Source: an uncultured Lachnospiraceae bacterium (GTDB lineage: Bacteria; Bacillota; Clostridia; Lachnospirales; Lachnospiraceae). From it: 6,101 nt of DNA. The notes beneath the pieces were generated by a model, which saw nothing but the letters and a program-made list of their open reading frames with translations, was not told the origin of the DNA and searched no databases. Shown here in pieces: positions 1 to 6,047 of the stretch. Within the stretch, counting starts at the first letter, position 1. Each line of letters begins with the position of its first letter. The DNA lies in NCBI GenBank assembly GCA_947175845.1, contig CAMWOK010000190.1:1-6101 (forward strand), read 5' to 3'. Position numbers and translations under genes: made by a program.

Positions 1-1
1 T

Positions 2-2917
2 TCCAAGCTGTCAATCTCCATGACGATACCGGATGCGGTTGAGGATGGGGACAATTCTGCTGCATACAAGGCTTCTCTGGGAATTGGCGGGGACAGCACT
101 TATTTTGTGGAAGGTTTTTCTGACAAACAGCAGGTTGTAGATGCCATCAAAGCACACGAGGATACGATCAGGAAGATAGCCGACGACGCGAAGAAATCCG
201 GGTCCGTGCGGGAGCAGGTGGCTTATGTGTACAAGGCCATTCTCGACAGTACAGAATACAGGCTCGACACGAACTGCGACAAGGGGAATGAAGGACATGT
301 GCGGACCTCCTACGGCGCACTTGTCAAGGGGCAGAGCCTGTGCGAGGGCTACGCCAGGGCAGTTAAGGCAGTGCTTGACTCCATGGGAATCAAGAGTGTT
401 CTGGTGCAGGGATATTATTGTGCGCCGGATGGCAGCGACAATCTGCATATGTGGAACTATGTGCAGATTGACGGAAAATGGTATGGCCTGGATGCCACTG
501 CCGGAGATGGCATGAAGGGTGCAGTCGAGCGCGACAAATATCTGCTGGCAGACAAGACCGTGATGGACGCAAACCACAGGCCGGACGGCGTCATGTCGGA
601 TAGCGGTTTTCGGTTTACCTATCCGCAGCTTGTGAAGGAAGGAGCTGAGGATGGGGAGGAGACTCCGGACAAGGAGGAAGCAGACAAAGAGGAAGCAGAC
701 AAAGAGGAAACAGACAAAGAGGAGACGGACAGCAGCGGTTATAAAACGCTCTTTGACAAGGAAGGATATGTGGTTCAGTACAGAGATGGCACCGCGTCTG
801 AGGGAGATGTGGGCGTATTTAAGGCCAGCTACAAGGGCATGGGGTATCAGGCAGCTGTTGATAAAGAGGGTGTCTACATGCTCACGCGCTTTTATCAGTA
901 TATGCCGGGGACTGGTGAGTATAAGGTTGGAAACTGGGGCTACTCCGACCCGAAACCCTTTGCGATGCCGCAGCTTGAGGATGCGCTGGTTCTCGCAAAT
1001 GGAAACAGCAGGTATATTGAGTTTGCCATCACGAAAAAGGCGCCTGCCGGCCCGCTGTACGGAGAGGGGCTGACTGCAGAGGAGCTTGAGAAGAACTGGA
1101 ATTTCCAGGGAACAGATAAGGATTTTATCGTATCCACAGGAAAGCTTGACAATCCGAAAGGAACGTTTGTTCCATCTCCCTTTGCAAGAAAAGTCACGCC
1201 GAGCAATTCAGGATACCTCACCTGCGGAAAGACATATCACGTTACGCTGGTGTTCAACGAACAGCTTGTAGAGATTGAAGGGGAGAAGCTTGGATATGAG
1301 GTCACTGTGACGGATGGCGTGACCGGGGCAGAGAAAAGCGTAATTAAGAATCTGAAGTGGGACGGGGACCGCACGGTGGAATTTGACTTTACGCCCAGCG
1401 ATCAGGAGGCGGACAATTATGCCGGATACACGTTCCAGATCACGGGCCTGCAGGGAAAGGGAAGCCTCAAGGCGCCAGATGGCGTCACCTTTTTTGCAAA
1501 GATAAAAAGAGCGATCTGTGCGTACCGCTCTGAGGGGATCTATCTGAACCTGGGCGCGAAGCCGCAGCTGTTGGAGCCGTCGGACATCTTCTGCGGAGAC
1601 TGGGTGAACGATCACGGAGAGCAGCTCAAGAATGTGAAAAATATCGTTCTGACAGCGTCGAAACCGGAGCTGAAAGTGGAAACACCGAGCAAGGAGCAGA
1701 CGGATCAGATGGTGGACAAGATAAAGAACGAAGTGAAAACGGACGGGTACACGGTAGAAAAGAGTGCCACCTACGACCTCAGGCTGATGACCTGCAACCA
1801 GAATGTCATACAGACGGGAATGAGTGTCCGGCTGCACATCGGATTTCCGGAGGGCTTTGGTCCTGACGATGAAGGAGTCACATTCAAGGCATATCACTTT
1901 ATCAAAAAGGATGGAAAGATCACCGGTGTTGAGGAACTTGAGTGCATCGTGGGAGAGAAGGGCCTGATCGTCACCTGCTATTCGTTCAGTCCTTTTGCGA
2001 TCGTCGCACTGAGCGGCGGTGAAGCGCAGGAGACCACGGATCAGAAGCTGCTCATCATGAGCTCTGCCGGCGGAGATGTTAAGTTCAAGGGAGACGACAA
2101 AGACAGGATCTGTACGCTCTCGGAAAAAGGACAGTCAAAGACTGTCGAGATAAAAGCGAATCCCGGCTACGTGATCAGCGGTGTTTATCTGAACGACAAG
2201 GGGCAGAAGGTGACAAATAAGAGCTCCATGAATGTTACAGTCAAGTATGAGGCCCTGGATGGCGAGAGCAATATCCTGGATGTGGTGTTTGCAAAGGACA
2301 GTCCGCAGTCCGCGGCGCCGTCTACACCGGACAAGCCCTCAGACACAACGCAGCAGTCATCCTCTTTCAGCGGACAGTCGTCCTCTTCTGGCGGACAGTC
2401 GTCCAGTTCTGGATCAGGCAGCAGCACGTCTTCCTCGAGCTCAGCGGCCACTGGAAGTGCTGCAAATCCTTCTGGAACCAAAACGAATGACGCGGCAGCG
2501 GACAATCTTCCGTTTGTAGTACTTCCGCAGGGATCTGCGGACGCAGCTGTGACCGATCAGGCTTCTGCGGCACCGGTCGTACCAGCAGCGCCGTCAGCGC
2601 CAGCGGTGCCGTCAACATCCAGCACGAATATCACTGGCAATATCACAATAGATGGCAACGCCGGCGCGATCTCTTCGGGACAGGGTGACGGTGTACTCGA
2701 AGTGATAGGGCCGGACGCAGAGCCAAAAGAGGAGCACCTTGTTTTGTCAACCGGTGAAAACAGCATGGATTTGGTGGTTCTGCCGGCAGATGGGGCTGGT
2801 TCTGACAAAGAGGAATCCGGGTTGAGCAAAACCCTTTTGACAGTTGTAGTCTGTGCGGCGGCTGCAGGCATGATTGCAGTGGCGGTCGTGGGGTTTGTGC
2901 AGATCAGGCGGGACTGA
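2..2917 (+). CDS. Exported transglutaminase-domain surface protein with C-terminal membrane anchor (5' end outside window)
   Basis: The frame is open to the left edge. The first in-window Met (position 20) has no ribosome binding site before it and no signal peptide after it, so the gene starts upstream. Residues are numbered from that Met. A transglutaminase-like core spans about 60-165 with a visible Cys-His-Asp triad: C108 in GQSLCEGYA, H143 in LHMWNY and D158 in YGLDATAGD. An acidic DKEE[AT] repeat (217-236) follows, then long beta-rich regions. One of these ends in FSPFAIVAL (656-664), a segment typical of clostridial surface proteins. A small domain at about 675-760 has NPGYVISGVYLND, resembling divergent InlB-type beta repeats. 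Next come a Ser/Gly/Gln linker (779-815), an Ala/Pro/Val-rich stretch, and one hydrophobic span (938-960) ending in QIRRD. The protein is therefore probably exported and membrane-anchored, facing outward. The enzyme activity is unproven: such cores can be proteases, cross-linkers or binding modules. No canonical LPXTG sorting signal is seen. Confidence 0.85.
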   Translation, partial: SKLSISMTIPDAVEDGDNSAAYKASLGIGGDSTYFVEGFSDKQQVVDAIKAHEDTIRKIADDAKKSGSVREQVAYVYKAILDSTEYRLDTNCDKGNEGHVRTSYGALVKGQSLCEGYARAVKAVLDSMGIKSVLVQGYYCAPDGSDNLHMWNYVQIDGKWYGLDATAGDGMKGAVERDKYLLADKTVMDANHRPDGVMSDSGFRFTYPQLVKEGAEDGEETPDKEEADKEEADKEETDKEETDSSGYKTLFDKEGYVVQYRDGTASEGDVGVFKASYKGMGYQAAVDKEGVYMLTRFYQYMPGTGEYKVGNWGYSDPKPFAMPQLEDALVLANGNSRYIEFAITKKAPAGPLYGEGLTAEELEKNWNFQGTDKDFIVSTGKLDNPKGTFVPSPFARKVTPSNSGYLTCGKTYHVTLVFNEQLVEIEGEKLGYEVTVTDGVTGAEKSVIKNLKWDGDRTVEFDFTPSDQEADNYAGYTFQITGLQGKGSLKAPDGVTFFAKIKRAICAYRSEGIYLNLGAKPQLLEPSDIFCGDWVNDHGEQLKNVKNIVLTASKPELKVETPSKEQTDQMVDKIKNEVKTDGYTVEKSATYDLRLMTCNQNVIQTGMSVRLHIGFPEGFGPDDEGVTFKAYHFIKKDGKITGVEELECIVGEKGLIVTCYSFSPFAIVALSGGEAQETTDQKLLIMSSAGGDVKFKGDDKDRICTLSEKGQSKTVEIKANPGYVISGVYLNDKGQKVTNKSSMNVTVKYEALDGESNILDVVFAKDSPQSAAPSTPDKPSDTTQQSSSFSGQSSSSGGQSSSSGSGSSTSSSSSAATGSAANPSGTKTNDAAADNLPFVVLPQGSADAAVTDQASAAPVVPAAPSAPAVPSTSSTNITGNITIDGNAGAISSGQGDGVLEVIGPDAEPKEEHLVLSTGENSMDLVVLPADGAGSDKEESGLSKTLLTVVVCAAAAGMIAVAVVGFVQIRRD
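668..727 (+). repeat. Tandem 15-bp repeat, 4 copies, coding for DKEE[AT]
   Basis: Four adjacent 15-bp units (668-682, 683-697, 698-712, 713-727) each encode Asp-Lys-Glu-Glu followed by Ala or Thr. They differ only at a few bases, such as gacaagg versus gacaaag in the first unit and the last codons. The repeat joins the transglutaminase-like core to the beta-rich part and is probably a charged, extended or helical spacer. Because the unit is a multiple of three, copy-number change would alter length without breaking the frame. Confidence 0.95.
2354..2416 (+). repeat. Three imperfect 21-bp repeats coding for QSSS[FS][SG][GS] in a Ser-rich linker
   Basis: Three 21-bp units (2354-2374, 2375-2395, 2396-2416) encode QSSSFSG, QSSSSGG and QSSSSGS. 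A further Ser-rich run continues to about 2460. The last two units share the 12-mer cagtcgtcc plus flanking bases. This is low-complexity sequence, most likely a flexible wall- or membrane-proximal stalk of the surface protein. Confidence 0.9.
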
Positions 2918-2927
2918 TTTTTCAGGC

Positions 2928-2966
2928 AGAATGCCCTGAATAGCCGTGTGGCGTTCAGGGCATTCT
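2928..2966 (+). terminator. Hairpin after the surface-protein gene, probable terminator
   Basis: AGAATGCCCTGAA (2928-2940) and TTCAGGGCATTCT (2954-2966) are a perfect 13-bp inverted repeat around a 13-base loop, beginning 11 bases after the stop codon. On the plus strand it is followed by ttgttgt, a short and interrupted T-rich tail. The stem is strong but the U-tract is weak, so termination may be partial. Nothing converges on it from the right. Confidence 0.75.
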
Positions 2967-2978
2967 TTGTTGTATGAG

Positions 2979-2995
2979 CAGGTACACAGTACCTG
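2979..2995. repeat. Short perfect palindrome upstream of tdk
   Basis: CAGGTAC and GTACCTG are perfect 7-bp arms around ACA. The element lies 65 bases before the GTG start of tdk and 12 bases after the preceding terminator hairpin. It has the size of a dimeric repressor site, or could be a small RNA hairpin. No regulator can be named from the sequence. Confidence 0.5.
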
Positions 2996-3046
2996 ATTCT
3001 TGATGCATTGCTGCAGCGGTGCGGTAAGCAGGACTATTATGATATC

Positions 3047-3051
3047 AGGAG
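3047..3051 (+). promoter_or_regulatory. Ribosome binding site fixing the GTG start of tdk
   Basis: AGGAG at 3047-3051 is 8 bases before the GTG at 3060. In-frame ATG codons further upstream (for example at 3000 and 3003) lack such a site and would add residues unlike the family's N-terminus. This decides the start. Confidence 0.85.
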
Positions 3052-3059
3052 TAAACAAC

Positions 3060-3638
3060 GTGGCAAAACTATATTTTTATTACGGCGCAATGAACAGCTC
3101 GAAGACGGCCAATGCGCTGATGACCTGTTTCAATTATCAGGAGGTAGGGCAGCGGGCGCTGCTGTGCAAGGCGGATGCGGACACCCGGGATGGCGTGCGG
3201 ACAATCCGATCACGGATTGGTCTAAAGCAGGAGTGCATTCTGCTTCGCGAACTGGTGGCACTGCCAAAGGAGGAGATAAAAACATATCACTGTATCATTG
3301 TGGACGAGGTACAGTTTGCCACAGAAGAGCAGATCGACTTTCTTTCGGACATCGTCGATTTTCTGGATGTGCCTGTGATGTGCTATGGTCTTCGGACTGA
3401 TTTTCAGAACAGGCTTTTTCCGGGGAGCGAGCGGCTGATTGCAGTTGCGGATACAATCAGGGAAATCAGGACGGTGTGCTGGTGCGGCAAAAAGGCTGTC
3501 TGCAACGCACGCTTTGACAGCGATGGCATCGTGCGCGGCGGAAAACAGATTCTGCTCGGCGCCAATGAACGCTATGTGGCGCTGTGCAGGAGACATTTTA
3601 AACTTGGTATGCTGCGCCCTGAAACGGAGCATGTCTGA
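3060..3638 (+). CDS. tdk: Thymidine kinase (TK1 type)
   Basis: This cytosolic enzyme phosphorylates thymidine to dTMP with ATP, for pyrimidine deoxynucleoside salvage. From the GTG start the product is 192 residues, the usual length for bacterial TK1-type enzymes, and begins with the typical (M)AKLYFYYGAMNS. The P-loop is GAMNSSKT (9-16), with Ser where many relatives have Gly before the Lys. DEVQF (82-86) holds the Walker B Asp and the expected catalytic Glu83. The structural zinc site is visible as C140-W-C142-G and C176-R-R-H179. RSRIGL and the NERYVALCRRH segment also fit the family. An upstream ATG at 3000 would add 20 atypical residues and is not favoured. The gene is followed after 21 bases by the SUKH-like/TPR gene, so the two are probably co-transcribed. 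The rpmE/prfA neighbours often seen beside tdk in Bacillota are absent here. Confidence 0.95.
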   Translation: MAKLYFYYGAMNSSKTANALMTCFNYQEVGQRALLCKADADTRDGVRTIRSRIGLKQECILLRELVALPKEEIKTYHCIIVDEVQFATEEQIDFLSDIVDFLDVPVMCYGLRTDFQNRLFPGSERLIAVADTIREIRTVCWCGKKAVCNARFDSDGIVRGGKQILLGANERYVALCRRHFKLGMLRPETEHV

Positions 3639-3646
3639 ACAGATTC

Positions 3647-3653
3647 AAAGGAG
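3647..3653 (+). promoter_or_regulatory. Ribosome binding site of the SUKH-like/TPR gene
   Basis: AAAGGAG lies 9 bases after the tdk stop codon. It is 6 bases before the ATG at 3660 and 9 before a second, adjacent ATG at 3663, so either Met can be the true start. The difference is one residue. Confidence 0.8.
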
Positions 3654-3659
3654 AAAGGT

Positions 3660-4868
3660 ATGATGTATTATAATTTGGAGCCGCTTAAGGCTATGGATAT
3701 TTATTATGATGGCGAGCAGGATGGTGTCTGGGAGGGCGAGTTTATCAAGGGGGAGGCCCACGGATTGGTTTATCCGTCAGATTTGAGAGAATTTTTGGAG
3801 TGTTATGGAAATATGGATGTGAACAGAAACCCGGCTTCCTTTCGCATATACTATCCAGGTAATATGGAAGAAATTTTGCTGCAGACACAAATCGGGGAGA
3901 TACCGATTCTGTTAATTGGTGTATTTGAGAATTATCTGACGGGGATTCGCCTCGATAAGGAAGAGGAACTGCCAGTTGCCTTCGGGGAGCAGACGCAGGA
4001 CGGCGTGATGTGGAGTCCGGTCAATCTCACTTTTTCCGGAATGCTTGTATCGATGCTTGTGTCGGTGCTTTTTCAGAGCAAAGGCCACACAGTCTTTGAC
4101 AGTGAGGAGGGGATTTGCGGGGCGCTCGCACAGTATGGAGCCGACCAGGAGAGCATCTGCCCGGGAGAGGGGTGCCCGCAGCATTTTTCACTGAATTATA
4201 ACAGTGATATGGATATGTTCCTCATTGCGGAGTTCGATGAGGCGTGTGAGCAGCTGCGCCTGCTGCATGTCATACCGAGAAGAATGCTGACGCTTGAGGA
4301 GCTGAACCAGCTGTTTGCGCAGGAGTTTTACACAAATGCAATGCACTGTGACTACCGTCATGCATTGGATCTGCAGCGAAAGATTATCGAGCGCATGGAG
4401 GAGGCATCCGATCCCGGGCTGGCGGAACACTATAAACTTGCCGGAATATGCTGTCGGGAACTGGAACAGTTTGACGCGGCGGAGATCTGGTACGAGAAAG
4501 GTCTGGCAGAGATGGAGAGGAATCTCGCAGATGCTTTCAGCAAGGCAGCTTCGTATTATCATGCGCTGGGGAATTTCTACACAGATATAAAACAGTCTGA
4601 GAAGGGTGAACGATACTATGAGAAGGGCCTGAAGATTTTGCGGCAGTATTTCCCGGAGGAAGTAGAACAGATTGGCCGGATATACCAGTCACAGGCGCAA
4701 TTTCTGGTCAAAGGCGGGGGAGATCCGGAGCGGGCAGTCGAACTTTACAACAAGGCGCTTGAAGAATTTCAGAAACAGCCAAAAAAATGTAAGTACGATA
4801 TTGCCCGCACACAGCAGCTCCGCGGGGATGCTAAGCGGTTGAAGAAGAATGGTTCGTCGCAAGGTTAA
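3660..4868 (+). CDS. SMI1/KNR4 (SUKH)-like protein with C-terminal TPR repeats
   Basis: A 402-residue protein with no signal peptide or clear membrane segment, so probably cytosolic. The N-terminal part (about 30-145) has a SUKH-like pattern: YPSDLREFLECYGN (38-51), an Ile/Leu-rich strand with ILLIGVFENYLTGI (83-96), ELPVAF, and a late LTFSGMLVSML helix. An intermediate part (about 145-215) has no family I can name. The C-terminal part carries TPR-type helix pairs at about 254-287, 296-330 and 338-372. They share the A..Y..G...Y.G.A...Y.KGL spacing, for example FDAAEIWYEKGL and SEKGERYYEKGL. TPRs bind proteins or peptides. SUKH proteins are known as immunity factors against secreted toxins and as general binding modules. 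No toxin gene is visible here. It probably shares a transcript with tdk, but a common function is not evident. The TPR call is firm; the SUKH call is moderate. Confidence 0.8.
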   Translation: MMYYNLEPLKAMDIYYDGEQDGVWEGEFIKGEAHGLVYPSDLREFLECYGNMDVNRNPASFRIYYPGNMEEILLQTQIGEIPILLIGVFENYLTGIRLDKEEELPVAFGEQTQDGVMWSPVNLTFSGMLVSMLVSVLFQSKGHTVFDSEEGICGALAQYGADQESICPGEGCPQHFSLNYNSDMDMFLIAEFDEACEQLRLLHVIPRRMLTLEELNQLFAQEFYTNAMHCDYRHALDLQRKIIERMEEASDPGLAEHYKLAGICCRELEQFDAAEIWYEKGLAEMERNLADAFSKAASYYHALGNFYTDIKQSEKGERYYEKGLKILRQYFPEEVEQIGRIYQSQAQFLVKGGGDPERAVELYNKALEEFQKQPKKCKYDIARTQQLRGDAKRLKKNGSSQG

Positions 4869-5803
4869 CGGTCTGCAGTAATGACCGTGCCGACCTTTGC
4901 GTCGACGGCGTCGGCCGTCTTGTCGAGGGAGGTGATGATAACCCGTCCCTTAGGCACCGCTTCGAGATACGATATCGCGGCGACAATTTTGGGGAGCATG
5001 TCAGTCTCGCCGAACTGTCCCTCGTCGATAAGGCGTTTCGCATCGGAGACAGTCAGATTCTTGAGCGCCTCCTGGCTGTCTTTCCCAAAGTTGCGATAGA
5101 CATAGTCCACACTGGTGAGAATCAGAAGCTCGTCCGCTTTGAGGCTGGCTGCGAGTTTTCCGGCGATACAGTCCTTCTCGATGACCGCGGATGCGCCCTT
5201 GAGCGCGTGCTGCTGTTCGATGACAGGTATGCCGCCGCCGCCGCAGGCAATCACGACCTGGTCGGCGTCAGAGAGGGCTTTGATGGCCTCGATTTCCACG
5301 ATATCGATCGGCTGCGGGGCAGCGACAGCCCTGCGGTATCCTTCGGCGGTCTTTGACACGTAATTTCCCTTGCTCACCTCAAGGTCGGCGTCCTCCTTCG
5401 ACATGTAGCGCCCGATTGCTTTTTTGGGGTCGTAGAAGGCGTCGTCGTAGGGGTCGACGGTCACTTGGGTCAGGATCGTGCTGACCGGCCTGGAGATGCC
5501 GCGGCTCAACAGCTCCGATTTGAGTGAATTTTGAATATCGTATCCGACATATCCCTGGCTCATTGCGGAGCACACGCACATTGGCGCAGGCGTATAGTCC
5601 GTGTAAATGCGGCGCAGTTCCGTCATGGCTTTGTGTATCATGCTCACCTGATGCCCGTTGCTGTGCGTGATGGTCAGCTGGTAATCTGCCTCGACCAAAT
5701 CAGCCAGCGCTTTGGCAGTTCTTTTGACGGCACTCAGCTGTTCGCGCGTGGTGGAGCCGAGCGCGTCATGTCCCAGTGCGACAACTACTTTTTTCTTGCT
5801 CAT
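4865..5803 (-). CDS. arcC: Carbamate kinase family protein
   Basis: A 312-residue amino-acid-kinase-fold protein, the usual length for carbamate kinase, which interconverts carbamoyl phosphate plus ADP with ATP plus carbamate. Family blocks in order: ALGHDALG (9-16), THSNGHQVSMI (46-56), CSAMSQGYVGYD (78-89), TQVTVDPYDDAF (112-123), ACGGGGIPVIE (186-196), AVIEKD with K210/D211 (206-211), LLILTSVDYV (226-235) and GQFGETDMLPK (262-272). Two phosphate-loop blocks depart from the common ALGGNAL and GNGPQVG: His12-Asp13 replace Gly-Asn, and Ser48 and His51 replace Gly and Pro. As I recall it, a clostridial subfamily also has ALGH at this place. The ATG has a strong AGGAGGA 7 bases upstream and its own promoter. 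No arginine deiminase or ornithine carbamoyltransferase gene is in view, so whether it makes ATP from arginine or from purine/urea-type breakdown is unknown. The symbol is by family only. The 3' end overlaps the TPR gene by 4 bases. Confidence 0.88.
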   Translation of the reverse strand: MSKKKVVVALGHDALGSTTREQLSAVKRTAKALADLVEADYQLTITHSNGHQVSMIHKAMTELRRIYTDYTPAPMCVCSAMSQGYVGYDIQNSLKSELLSRGISRPVSTILTQVTVDPYDDAFYDPKKAIGRYMSKEDADLEVSKGNYVSKTAEGYRRAVAAPQPIDIVEIEAIKALSDADQVVIACGGGGIPVIEQQHALKGASAVIEKDCIAGKLAASLKADELLILTSVDYVYRNFGKDSQEALKNLTVSDAKRLIDEGQFGETDMLPKIVAAISYLEAVPKGRVIITSLDKTADAVDAKVGTVITADR

Positions 5804-5810
5804 ATGTGAA

Positions 5811-5817
5811 TCCTCCT
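5811..5817 (-). promoter_or_regulatory. Ribosome binding site of the carbamate kinase gene
   Basis: On the minus strand AGGAGGA (plus-strand tcctcct) ends 7 bases before the ATG at 5803. It is a near-perfect anti-16S match and confirms this start. Confidence 0.9.
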
Positions 5818-5834
5818 GAAAAACAGATATATTC

Positions 5835-5863
5835 AGTATAACAAATTGCAGCCGCCTTGTACA
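5835..5863 (-). promoter_or_regulatory. Probable sigma-A promoter of the carbamate kinase gene
   Basis: Read on the minus strand, TGTACA (5863-5858, 4/6 match to TTGACA) is separated by 17 bases from TATACT (5840-5835, 5/6 match to TATAAT). Transcription would start near 5828, giving a leader of about 25 bases that includes the ribosome binding site. The match is moderate, but spacing and position are right. Confidence 0.6.
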
Positions 5864-5931
5864 CAGTAAGTTTAGGCCGCGACGTATGGCTTTGACATCA
5901 CGGAGCGCATTTTTTAACCCTACTGAATTCG

Positions 5932-5960
5932 TTGACAGTACATATGCGTGGTGTTATCAT
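5932..5960 (+). promoter_or_regulatory. Strong sigma-A promoter with extended -10, driving the rightmost gene
   Basis: A perfect TTGACA (5932-5937), a 17-base spacer and TATCAT (5955-5960) with TGT directly before it (extended -10). The expected start is near 5967, which leaves a leader of about 80 bases before the ATG at 6048. It is divergent from the carbamate kinase promoter, with about 70 bases between the two -35 boxes. Those 70 bases hold no gene that I can see. Confidence 0.8.
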
Positions 5961-6004
5961 AAAAAACAGGAAATAGTTGCCATTTGGACAAAATCGAAAC
6001 CATC

Positions 6005-6025
6005 CTATGAAAGTGGCTTTCGTAG
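6005..6025 (+). promoter_or_regulatory. Imperfect palindrome / hairpin in the leader of the rightmost gene
   Basis: CTATGAAAG (6005-6013) and CTTTCGTAG (6017-6025) pair over 9 positions around TGG, with one U-G wobble. The element is about 40 bases downstream of the predicted transcription start and 10 bases before the ribosome binding site. No U-tract follows, so it is not a simple terminator. It could be an operator for a dimeric regulator or an RNA hairpin affecting translation. Confidence 0.45.
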
Positions 6026-6035
6026 TGATAGACAG

Positions 6036-6042
6036 AAGGGAG
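6036..6042 (+). promoter_or_regulatory. Ribosome binding site of the rightmost gene
   Basis: AAGGGAG lies 5 bases before the ATG at 6048 and supports that start. Confidence 0.75.
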
Positions 6043-6047
6043 CATAT

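Noticed and set aside
11..577. A 188-codon minus-strand frame over the transglutaminase-like core
   Set aside because: It is antisense to the catalytic triad region, with no family resemblance and no ribosome binding site; a shadow.
1208..1897. A 229-codon open frame on the minus strand inside the surface-protein gene
   Set aside because: It lies wholly antisense to a well-supported coding region, has no recognisable domain, and its translation is an atypical His/Arg/Leu-rich composition. It is a shadow frame.
921..2917. LPADG (residues 921-925 of the surface protein) as a sortase signal
   Set aside because: The essential Thr of LPXTG is Asp, and 12 polar residues separate the motif from the membrane span. 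It is kept only as a question in the findings.
3008..3400. A 130-codon plus-strand frame overlapping tdk
   Set aside because: It is the +1 shadow of tdk. The tdk frame carries all family motifs and the ribosome binding site.
4904..4919. A GACGGC-GTCG-GCCGTC hairpin near the 3' end of the carbamate kinase gene
   Set aside because: It has only a 6-bp stem inside coding sequence, with no T-tract on either strand, so it is not a credible terminator for either convergent gene.
5892..5920. A second TTGACA (5892-5897) on the plus strand in the divergent region
   Set aside because: No acceptable -10 box occurs 16-18 bases downstream; the sequence there is ttaaccc-like. The promoter at 5932-5960 is much better.
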